A model generated the notes under the pieces. That model did not search any database. It was given only the letters and a program-made list of their open reading frames with translations, and was not told the origin of the DNA. A stretch of 6,857 nucleotides of DNA from DATJHM01 sp035493895 (GTDB lineage Bacteria; Chloroflexota; Ktedonobacteria; Ktedonobacterales; Ktedonobacteraceae): NCBI GenBank assembly GCA_035493895.1, contig DATJHM010000289.1, forward strand, positions 1 through 6,857, written 5' to 3'. Both the position numbers and the translations under genes were made by a program. This document shows positions 1-5,125 of this stretch, piece after piece; the first letter of the stretch is position 1; each line of letters starts with the position of its first letter.

Positions 1-156
1 TCCCTTCATTACTCCGAACTACGAGAATGTACATAATTTCCTACACGACAACGCCCTGCATAGTGAAAATGATTCCTTTCCTTGCTATTTAGAGCGATTC
101 GCGTATAGATTTGCGGCATTGCTTAGGATTTTAAGACATCAACCGAGATGCTGGCA
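1..156. other. Left-edge sequence without a recognised gene
   Basis: AT-rich sequence downstream of the TPR gene. I found no convincing coding frame, RNA gene or repeat on either strand. A gene starting or ending just outside the window cannot be excluded. Confidence 0.4.
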
Positions 157-180
157 ATAAATTGACGCGCGTCGATTTAT
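157..180 (-). terminator. Palindrome downstream of the TPR gene, possible terminator
   Basis: A 10-base perfect palindrome (GACGCGCGTC, 164-173) is flanked by ATAAAT on the left (157-162) and ATTTAT on the right (175-180). Only one opposed pair fails to match (T163 against G174, a possible G-U pair in RNA). It lies 10 bases past the stop codon of the minus-strand TPR gene. A GC core with AT-rich arms could act as a transcription terminator in either direction, but the 5' arm is AT-rich and there is no long T tract. A two-fold symmetric operator is the alternative. Confidence 0.45.
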
Positions 181-190
181 GTTTATTGCA

Positions 191-1594
191 TTATATATTC
201 TGTGGATCTGTCTGTCCCAGGTCCTGCAAAAGTTGGACATAATCAGCGCGTATTTCCTGCGTTCTGGCATGCTCCGGACCAAACGTTCGCTCACAAATAA
301 GCAGAGCCTGCTGGTACAGGGAGAGGGTCTCCGCCGTTTGCTGCTGCCTCTGATAGAAATGTGCCAGATCATACAAACTTGCGGCCACATGGGGATGTTG
401 TGCACCCGCGCGCTGCTGACGAAGCGTCAAAGCTCGCAAATAGAGGGATTTTGCCTGCTCATATGCACCCTGTTCGGTCAGGAGATGTGCTAATCCCTGA
501 AGTGGCTCGGCTAACAGAAAATGCTCTGATCCCCATACCAGCTCCTGGATGGACAGGGCGCGCTGGTAGAGCGTTTCGGCTTCCTGATACTTCCCCTGGT
601 AGCGATAGAGCGTCGCCAGACCCGTGAGAGACTCGGCAAGCAAAGGATGCTCAGCGCCTTGCGTCTGCTCCCACACCTGCAAGGCGCGCTGGTAGAGTAA
701 TTCCGCATCCTCATACTTCCCTTGTTCCCTGCTAATGGTAGCCAGACCCGTGAGAGGTTCGGCAAGCAGGTGATGTTTCTGCCCTAATGCCTTTTCTCTG
801 ATACATAAAGCACGCAGATAGAAGCTTTCTGCCGCCGCATACTTTCCCTGCTCTCGAGAGATAGTGCCCAGGTTCGTAAGCGGGAAGGCAATATCAGGCT
901 CCCCAGGCCCCAATATTTGCTCTTCGACATGTAAAACGCGCAGAAAGATCGACTCAGCCTCCTCATACTGCCCCAGATCCAGGTAACAGGCCCCAAGATT
1001 GTGGAGAGCCGTGGTAACACGAGGACGCATCGGCCCTAATGTGTGCTCCCAGATATGCAAGGCACGCTGGAAGAGCGGCACGGCCTCCTCATACTTCCCC
1101 TGTTCTGCCGAGAGAATAGCCAGGTTATTGAGAGAGCCAGCGACCCGGGCATCTTCCGGCCCCAATACCTGCTCTTCAATATTCAGAACACGCTGACAGA
1201 GGAGCTGTGCCTGTTCATATTTCCCTTGCTGGAAGGAGATACCCGCCAGGCCCTTCAGCGCTTCAGCTATCAGGATATGCTCAGAACCGAGCGTCTGTTC
1301 GCCAAGCAGTAAAATACGCTGAGCAAGCAATTCTGCTTCGGTGAGATCCCCACGATTCACGAGGTAGTTCAACACATGACACATCAACGTCACACGGTCA
1401 GCCACATCGCTATGCCATTGCTCACCCCACGCGATACACACCTGCGCATGAGACAGCAGGCGGTGACATATTTTCCAGTAGTCAGCCTGCGTTTTCTCAG
1501 AAGGAAAGAGAGCGTTCATAGCACTGATCACCCGCACTGACCTAACAGGTAACCGCGGGATAGGTGGAATCGTAAATAGTAGCAGGGCGTTCAT
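191..1594 (-). CDS. Tetratricopeptide-repeat protein, probably the N-terminally truncated C-terminal half of an NB-ARC/STAND-TPR protein
   Basis: Nine TPR units of the kinesin-light-chain type repeat in a strict 42-residue register. The G-K-Y-E-x-A-E turn recurs at residues 82, 124, 166, 208, 250, 292, 334, 376 and (degenerate, QQQTAE) 418. Units end in a L-G-x-E-H type loop. TPR arrays bind peptides or proteins; the partner is unknown. From memory, residues 18-60 (V-R-V-I-S-A-M-N-A-L-F-P-S, then R-L-L-S-H-A-Q-V-C) resemble the linker between NB-ARC ATPase and TPR array in ktedonobacterial STAND proteins. No Walker A/B motif is present, so the NTPase half appears lost. The frame closes upstream at 1613-1615 and the ATG at 1594 lacks a well-spaced Shine-Dalgarno. 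ATG 1519 (Met26) is an alternative, also weakly preceded. There is no signal peptide or membrane segment. It may be an expressed orphan TPR protein or a decaying fragment. Confidence 0.8.
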   Translation of the reverse strand: MNALLLFTIPPIPRLPVRSVRVISAMNALFPSEKTQADYWKICHRLLSHAQVCIAWGEQWHSDVADRVTLMCHVLNYLVNRGDLTEAELLAQRILLLGEQTLGSEHILIAEALKGLAGISFQQGKYEQAQLLCQRVLNIEEQVLGPEDARVAGSLNNLAILSAEQGKYEEAVPLFQRALHIWEHTLGPMRPRVTTALHNLGACYLDLGQYEEAESIFLRVLHVEEQILGPGEPDIAFPLTNLGTISREQGKYAAAESFYLRALCIREKALGQKHHLLAEPLTGLATISREQGKYEDAELLYQRALQVWEQTQGAEHPLLAESLTGLATLYRYQGKYQEAETLYQRALSIQELVWGSEHFLLAEPLQGLAHLLTEQGAYEQAKSLYLRALTLRQQRAGAQHPHVAASLYDLAHFYQRQQQTAETLSLYQQALLICERTFGPEHARTQEIRADYVQLLQDLGQTDPQNI

Positions 1595-1673
1595 CCTCAG
1601 TAAAGCGTACCTCTAGATCAAAGGGATCCTCTTCCTTCTCCTTAGTGGCAAACCTGGTTTTGAAGTCTAACAT
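1542..1673 (-). CDS. Small ORF, candidate FxLD-like lanthipeptide (RiPP) precursor, 43 aa
   Basis: Translating the minus strand from ATG 1673 gives 43 codons ending in TAG (1542-1544). The ATG follows a strong AAAGGAG (1679-1685) by five bases, the best translation signal on this strand. The first ~30 residues are highly charged (K-E-K-E-E) and lead into D-P-F-D-L-E-V-R-F (16-24). The tail is short and neutral: T-I-Y-D-S-T-Y-P-A-V-T-C (32-43). Charged leaders with F-(D/N)-L-(D/E) are typical of class I lanthipeptides, and FxLD-family precursors commonly read F-D-L-D-V-R. The tail offers Thr32, Ser36, Thr37 and Thr42 for dehydration and a terminal Cys43 for a thioether. It is shorter and poorer in Cys than most FxLD cores. 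No LanB/LanC-type enzyme, protease or exporter is present in the window. It overlaps the TPR frame by 53 bases. Gene status is fairly likely; the RiPP role is inference from motif only. Confidence 0.55.
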   Translation of the reverse strand: MLDFKTRFATKEKEEDPFDLEVRFTEDERPATIYDSTYPAVTC

Positions 1674-1678
1674 AGATT

Positions 1679-1685
1679 CTCCTTT
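1679..1685 (-). promoter_or_regulatory. Strong ribosome binding site of the 43-aa ORF
   Basis: AAAGGAG on the minus strand, five bases before ATG 1673. It decides the start of the small ORF and contrasts with the lack of a usable site before ATG 1594 of the overlapping TPR frame. Confidence 0.7.
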
Positions 1686-1695
1686 ATAGACTGAA

Positions 1696-1721
1696 TAAGG
1701 AAACGATAAGATGTTTCCTTA
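1696..1721 (-). repeat. Perfect 9-bp inverted repeat upstream of the small ORF
   Basis: TAAGGAAAC (1696-1704) and GTTTCCTTA (1713-1721) are exact reverse complements around an 8-base loop. The element lies 11 bases before the Shine-Dalgarno of the 43-aa ORF in the minus-strand direction. It could be an operator or leader hairpin controlling that ORF, or a weak terminator for transcription coming from further upstream. The following minus-strand tail (TTCAGTC) is not a proper U tract. Confidence 0.45.
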
Positions 1722-2011
1722 CAGGGGTAGGCGAGCCTTCTATTTATCTGGACATACTGTCAAGCGCATGTTCTTCTGGCAGAGAAATGGCGAATATGCC
1801 AGAACTCATTGCTTCATTTGCTTTTTCTCCACGGCCTGGTTGATAGACATCTGTTGTGTTTGAAGGCCTACTTCCCTTTCCAGGCCAGAGAAATATATTG
1901 AGTTTGCGTGTTGAGCTATAAAAAAACTCTCTATAGGAAAGAATTTTCTTGACCGTCCCATAAGGCTCATTCTTATAATACGGCATCATATGCACAGATC
2001 ATGTAGGCAAA
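1722..2011. other. Region without a convincing gene
   Basis: AT-richer than its surroundings. An 83-codon minus-strand frame (1744-1995) spans it but has no Shine-Dalgarno and no recognisable domain; it reads like low-complexity or relic sequence. A 5-bp GGCCT/AGGCC repeat (1864-1868, 1882-1886) and a run of seven to eight A (1919-1926) are the other visible features, besides the promoter-like element annotated separately. Confidence 0.4.
1949..1979 (+). promoter_or_regulatory. Near-consensus sigma70-type promoter
   Basis: TTGACC (1949-1954) and a perfect TATAAT (1974-1979) are separated by 19 bases, slightly longer than the ideal 17. The predicted start near 1986 would give a leader of about 26 bases before ATG 2012. 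This is the strongest promoter-like match on the plus strand in this part of the window, yet it leads into an ORF that looks like a relic. Confidence 0.45.
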
Positions 2012-2311
2012 ATGCACAGTACCTACATCTTTTGTGATATGAACTCTCCCACAGAAGACACAGCGATGCCCATAAAGCCACACAAGCAGCTTCAAAATCT
2101 CGAGAGATACCACCTGCCACTTTTCCTGGCATTAAAGCGCAAGTTCATTCCACTGCTTGATAGACTCAAACACAATAAAGCTTTCTTTATCCGGAACCCG
2201 ACTCTGGAAGGCTCCCACGAAAGGTCCGATCCAGCAGTGGTTACGGGCATGGTTTACGTCGGCTCGACCGATAGGAAACTGTATGCTTATGGACTACCTC
2301 ATCATCGATGA
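2012..2311 (+). pseudogene. Remnant of a PQQ-binding-like beta-propeller repeat protein
   Basis: The 99-codon frame has two unlike parts. Residues ~72-99 (nt 2225-2308) read S-D-P-A-V-V-T-G-M-V-Y-V-G-S-T-D-R-K-L-Y-A-Y-G-L, the hallmark of one blade of a PQQ-type (BamB-like) propeller, where S-P-A-V-x-x-G-x-V-Y-V-G-S-x-D-x-x-L-Y-A is standard. A functional propeller needs seven or eight such blades, so this is the last blade of a lost gene. Residues 1-70 show no blade motif and nothing I recognise; they may be unrelated sequence placed in frame. The ATG has only a weak AGG before it, though a promoter lies just upstream (1949-1979). Expression of a short chimeric protein is possible but not the preferred reading. 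The frame stops 32 bases before the inverted repeat at 2344. Confidence 0.55.
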
Positions 2312-2343
2312 CCTGTAGGATTTTCCCCTCCGCCCTGTTTGTA

Positions 2344-2393
2344 GGGAGGCCGCCAGCAAGGTGTCATTGCTGACCCTTTTCCAGCGGCCTCCC
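2344..2393. terminator. GC-rich nested hairpin, probable terminator or element boundary
   Basis: GGGAGGCCGC (2344-2353) and GCGGCCTCCC (2384-2393) form a perfect 10-bp stem. Inside its 30-base loop, CAGCAA (2354-2359) and TTGCTG (2367-2372) form a second 6-bp stem stacked on the first. The plus-strand tail is GTTTATA, only a short T run. Its position, after the propeller remnant and before the hydroxylase promoter, fits a terminator for the remnant. The large loop would also fit an attenuator or the scar of a small mobile repeat. Confidence 0.5.
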
Positions 2394-2446
2394 GTTTATA
2401 GCTTAACGATGATACGTAAGCTGTATAACAGGCATAAAGTTTTGTA

Positions 2447-2476
2447 TTGGACAATTGAAAAAACTTTGTGTATATT
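2447..2476 (+). promoter_or_regulatory. Predicted promoter of the hydroxylase gene
   Basis: TTGGAC (2447-2452) and TATATT (2471-2476) are 18 bases apart, with an AT-rich spacer. The expected start near 2483 is about 37 bases upstream of ATG 2520. Its position inside the longer GTG-initiated frame that opens at 2361 argues against that longer N-terminus. Confidence 0.5.
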
Positions 2477-2507
2477 CAACAGAAGAGGCAATCGCGAATA
2501 CAGGACC

Positions 2508-2512
2508 GGAGG
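2508..2512 (+). promoter_or_regulatory. Ribosome binding site deciding the hydroxylase start
   Basis: GGAGG lies seven bases before ATG 2520. Together with the family-like N-terminus that follows, it selects this ATG over GTG 2361, which would add 53 residues of non-homologous sequence. Confidence 0.7.
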
Positions 2513-2519
2513 CGATAGT

Positions 2520-4274
2520 ATGAGTCCACAGATTGAGACCGACGTTTTGATTATTGGAAGCGGCCCGGCTGGCGGATCGGCGGCACTCTTCCTGAGCAAG
2601 TACGGCGTGGATACGATGGTGCTGACCAAGTACGGCTGGCTGGCAAATACGCCGCGAGCGCACATTACCAACCAGCGTACGATGGAAATCTTTCGCGACA
2701 TGGACATCGAAGCAAATGTGATCGAGAAAGCCTCACCGCAGGAAATTATGGGCAACAATGTCTTCTGTATGAGTCTGGCTGGAGAAGAGTTTGCACGCCT
2801 GCGTACCTGGGGCACGCATCCGAGCCGCATGGCAGACTATACACTCGCAAGCCCATCTCACATCTGCGACTGCCCACAAAACTTGCTGGAACCGATTCTG
2901 CTGGGTGAGGCTGCCTCCAGTGGGGCGCGGGTTCGTTTCAATACCGAATATCTCTCACTTGAGCAAGATGCTGACGGCGTCACCGCGACGGTGCTCGATC
3001 GTGTCAGCGGAAACGCGTACCAGATCAGGGCGAAATATCTGCTCGGAGCTGATGGCGGTCGCAGTATCATTGCCAGAGACATCGATCTGCCCATGGTGGG
3101 ACAGATGGACATCGCTGGCAGTATGAACATCGTTTTCTCAGCTGATCTCGCGAAATATGTGGCCCATCGACCGGGCGTGCTCTACTGGGTACTGCAACCG
3201 GGATCTGACATCGGCGGTATCGGCATGGGCACCATCCGCATGGTGCGACCCTGGAATGAATGGCTCATTATCTGGGGCTACGATATCAACGATCCCCCGG
3301 GCACTATCGACGACGAGGCTGCAACCAGGATCGCGCACAATCTGATCGGAGATGAGACTATCCCGATCAAGATCCACTCCACAGCGCTCTGGAGTGTCAA
3401 TCGCCAGTATGCCACGCGCTACTCCAACGGGCGTGTGTTCTGCCTCGGCGATGCCGTCCATCGCCACCCACCCTCCAACGGGCTTGGCTCGAACACGTCT
3501 ATCCAGGACTCCTACAATCTCGCCTGGAAGCTGGCTCTGGTGCTCAAGGGAAAAGCGAATGCCTCACTGCTGGAGACCTACAACGATGAGCGTACCCCCA
3601 TCGGCAAGCAGATCGTTGAGCGTGCAAATAAGAGCATTAATGAATTTGGTCCAATCTATGAGGCACTTGGGTTCAACGAGGCCAGAGATACCGAGCAGAT
3701 GCGCGCCGGAATGGAGGGGCGCAAAGCGAATACGCCGTATGGGGCCAGACAGAGAGAGCAATTACGCAAGGCCATCGAGCTCAAAAACTACGAATTCAAT
3801 TGCCACGGCGTGGAGTTCAATCAGCGCTACCACTCAGCAGCCGTCGTCTCCGATGGAACGCCCGAGCCTGCCTATGTTCGTGATCAGGAGCTTTACTACC
3901 AGCCTACCACCTGGCCTGGAGCGCGGCTACCGCACTGCTGGCTGGAGTACGCCGGACAGACCGTCAGTACGCTGGATCTGGTGGGGAAGGGTCGCTTCAC
4001 GCTCCTGACCGGTATTGGAGGCGAGAACTGGAAAGAAGCGGCGGCGGAGGTCTCCGCACGTACTGGCGTGGAGATCGCATGCTTTGTCATTGGCCCTGGT
4101 CGCGCGGTGCTCGACCTCTACGATGACTGGGCACGCCTGAGGGAGGTGAGCGAGAGTGGCTGCGTTCTGGTGCGACCGGATGCTCACGTGGGATGGCGAC
4201 GGCAGGTTCTGGCCGAGGATTGCACCACGGAGCTGGCCCGGGTGATGCAGCAGATTTTAGACGTGAGTGCGTGA
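2520..4274 (+). CDS. FAD-dependent aromatic-ring hydroxylase, TfdB/phenol monooxygenase-like
   Basis: The 584-aa product is a class A flavoprotein monooxygenase, expected to use NAD(P)H, FAD and O2 to hydroxylate a phenol-like ring in the cytoplasm. The Rossmann fingerprint G-S-G-P-A-G is at residues 13-18. A family signature, T-P-R-A-H-I-T-N-Q-R, is at 44-53. The D-G motif G-A-D-G-G is at 176-180 and the FAD-ribityl G-D motif C-L-G-D-A-V-H-R-H-P-P at 308-318. A C-terminal thioredoxin-like domain (~450-584) ends in the usual L-V-R-P-D-x-H-V-G-W-R (550-560). Length and all motifs match 2,4-dichlorophenol 6-monooxygenase (TfdB) relatives of about 590 residues. The natural substrate cannot be read from sequence; many TfdB-like enzymes act on other phenols or in secondary metabolism. 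No ring-cleavage gene is adjacent. It has its own predicted promoter and appears monocistronic and intact. Confidence 0.93.
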   Translation: MSPQIETDVLIIGSGPAGGSAALFLSKYGVDTMVLTKYGWLANTPRAHITNQRTMEIFRDMDIEANVIEKASPQEIMGNNVFCMSLAGEEFARLRTWGTHPSRMADYTLASPSHICDCPQNLLEPILLGEAASSGARVRFNTEYLSLEQDADGVTATVLDRVSGNAYQIRAKYLLGADGGRSIIARDIDLPMVGQMDIAGSMNIVFSADLAKYVAHRPGVLYWVLQPGSDIGGIGMGTIRMVRPWNEWLIIWGYDINDPPGTIDDEAATRIAHNLIGDETIPIKIHSTALWSVNRQYATRYSNGRVFCLGDAVHRHPPSNGLGSNTSIQDSYNLAWKLALVLKGKANASLLETYNDERTPIGKQIVERANKSINEFGPIYEALGFNEARDTEQMRAGMEGRKANTPYGARQREQLRKAIELKNYEFNCHGVEFNQRYHSAAVVSDGTPEPAYVRDQELYYQPTTWPGARLPHCWLEYAGQTVSTLDLVGKGRFTLLTGIGGENWKEAAAEVSARTGVEIACFVIGPGRAVLDLYDDWARLREVSESGCVLVRPDAHVGWRRQVLAEDCTTELARVMQQILDVSA

Positions 4275-4344
4275 GATCATGATCAGCGACCCATTTGATC
4301 GACCGAGGGGTCTCTGGGCATAGATTTCACCGACTGGTGAGAAG

Positions 4345-4380
4345 CAGTGGTACCATGACACGAGATCCTATGGTACACTG
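4345..4380 (+). promoter_or_regulatory. Bulged inverted repeat in the leader of the 197-aa gene
   Basis: CAGT plus GTACCAT (4345-4348, 4350-4356) pairs with ATGGTAC plus ACTG (4370-4376, 4377-4380): 11 pairs with one bulged G (4349) and a 13-base loop. The right arm contains TGGTACACT, which could be an extended -10 element without a clear -35. It may be an operator over a weak promoter, or an mRNA leader hairpin 35 bases before ATG 4416. It lacks a T tract, so it is an unlikely terminator. Confidence 0.35.
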
Positions 4381-4400
4381 GAGATGTTGGAGGTTTTTGA

Positions 4401-4409
4401 AGGAGGAGG
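4401..4409 (+). promoter_or_regulatory. Very strong ribosome binding site of the 197-aa gene
   Basis: AGGAGGAGG lies six bases before ATG 4416. It is the strongest Shine-Dalgarno in the window and supports both the gene and its start. Confidence 0.75.
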
Positions 4410-4415
4410 ATCAAG

Positions 4416-5009
4416 ATGCCAGTCAACTACATCAATCGCAAAGGGCAGGCATATACGTTATACAGAGGACAGACCAAAACTGGCAAACCACGGTATTACT
4501 TTGGTCGCTCGGATCAGAGTAAGGGTGAACCAGTCACAGAGTTCCCATCTGGCTTCACGATTAGCGAGAGCATCAATGGCATAGTCTCCCTGGTCAAAGA
4601 GCGTCCTTTATTAATCACGCCCGTGGAAGTGGCAGCCGTTGAGGAAGAGGTAAAACTGCATCCCAGTGGCCGCCGATATCGGATCGCCACAAAGCACGAC
4701 TATATTGAGATCTACGAGCAAATCGGCCCCAATTTCGACTCTCTGGCAAACACGCTCCAGGCCATTGAAGGGGGATACCAGGGCCTGACTTCGAAATTGC
4801 AGTCCCTGGAAGAGCGCTTTGCGCAATACACCCCTGTACTGCGCTTCATCCTCCTTGATCCAACACAACGGCAGTTCGGCGCGAAGCGGATGTGTTATCG
4901 AAGCAGCGTCGATGGCTGGCTCGAACTGACACAAACGGGGCCTATAGCGAAGTTAGCCCACACACTCATTCCCACCCTGGGGACCGATCAGTTCTATGAA
5001 CTCTGGTAA
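4416..5009 (+). CDS. Conserved protein of unknown function with an N-terminal KTGKPRYYF motif
   Basis: The 197-aa soluble protein has no signal peptide or membrane segment. Residues 1-60 form a compact basic/aromatic module: M-P-V-N-Y-I-N-R-K-G, then T-K-T-G-K-P-R-Y-Y-F (20-29), then a P-S-G-F-x-I-x-E-S-I-N-G segment (44-55). I recognise this arrangement from hypothetical proteins scattered through Chloroflexota and other bacteria, but know of no assigned function. Residues ~95-140 contain a helix-rich stretch (L-A-N-T-L-Q-A-I-E to L-E-E-R-F), and the C-terminus (150-197) contains R-M-C-Y-R-S-S-V-D-G-W-L-E-L. The gene has a superb ribosome binding site and codon use like its neighbours, so it is probably expressed. 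It sits 141 bp after the hydroxylase and 116 bp before the peptidase, each gap with an inverted repeat. A functional link to either is not shown. Confidence 0.85.
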   Translation: MPVNYINRKGQAYTLYRGQTKTGKPRYYFGRSDQSKGEPVTEFPSGFTISESINGIVSLVKERPLLITPVEVAAVEEEVKLHPSGRRYRIATKHDYIEIYEQIGPNFDSLANTLQAIEGGYQGLTSKLQSLEERFAQYTPVLRFILLDPTQRQFGAKRMCYRSSVDGWLELTQTGPIAKLAHTLIPTLGTDQFYELW

Positions 5010-5029
5010 GCCTGCAACGGTTATTCCTA

Positions 5030-5066
5030 TCTCGCTTCATTTCTGGTATGCTCATGGCAAGCGAGA
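5030..5066 (+). repeat. 8-bp inverted repeat between the 197-aa gene and the peptidase
   Basis: TCTCGCTT (5030-5037) and AAGCGAGA (5059-5066) are exact reverse complements around a 21-base loop. There is no T tract after it, so it would be a poor intrinsic terminator. It overlaps an upstream ATG (5048) that could extend the peptidase, and a weak extended -10 (TGGTATGCT, 5044-5052). A role as operator or attenuator for the peptidase is possible. Confidence 0.35.
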
Positions 5067-5125
5067 GACGAAATAGTGATCTCCTCGCTACATGGAAACG
5101 AGAACATCAGATTGAGAAGAGAAAA

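Noticed and set aside
228..1351. Tandem 126-bp repeats considered as a non-coding satellite or CRISPR-like array
   Set aside because: They are in frame, code for regular TPR units, and have no spacer/repeat alternation.
1744..1995. 83-codon minus-strand frame upstream of the small ORF
   Set aside because: No Shine-Dalgarno before its ATG, no recognisable domain, AT-rich relic-like composition. A TTGACA inside it (1758-1763) has no -10 at proper spacing.
2361..2519. GTG-initiated N-terminal extension of the hydroxylase
   Set aside because: It overlaps a hairpin and a predicted promoter, has no ribosome binding site, and precedes the point where family similarity starts.
3352..4008. 218-codon plus-strand frame inside the hydroxylase gene
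   Set aside because: Shadow frame of a clearly conserved enzyme; its Arg/Ser/Pro-rich translation shows no domain.
4279..4323. 14-codon plus-strand ORF just after the hydroxylase as a possible leader peptide
   Set aside because: No clear Shine-Dalgarno and no codon run or attenuator structure that would support a leader peptide.
4295..4522. 75-codon plus-strand frame overlapping the start of the 197-aa gene
   Set aside because: No ribosome binding site; it overlaps in another frame a gene with a very strong start and a conserved N-terminus.
5048..5125. 26-residue N-terminal extension of the M20 dipeptidase
   Set aside because: No ribosome binding site at ATG 5048, it lies within an inverted repeat, and the extra residues exceed family length.
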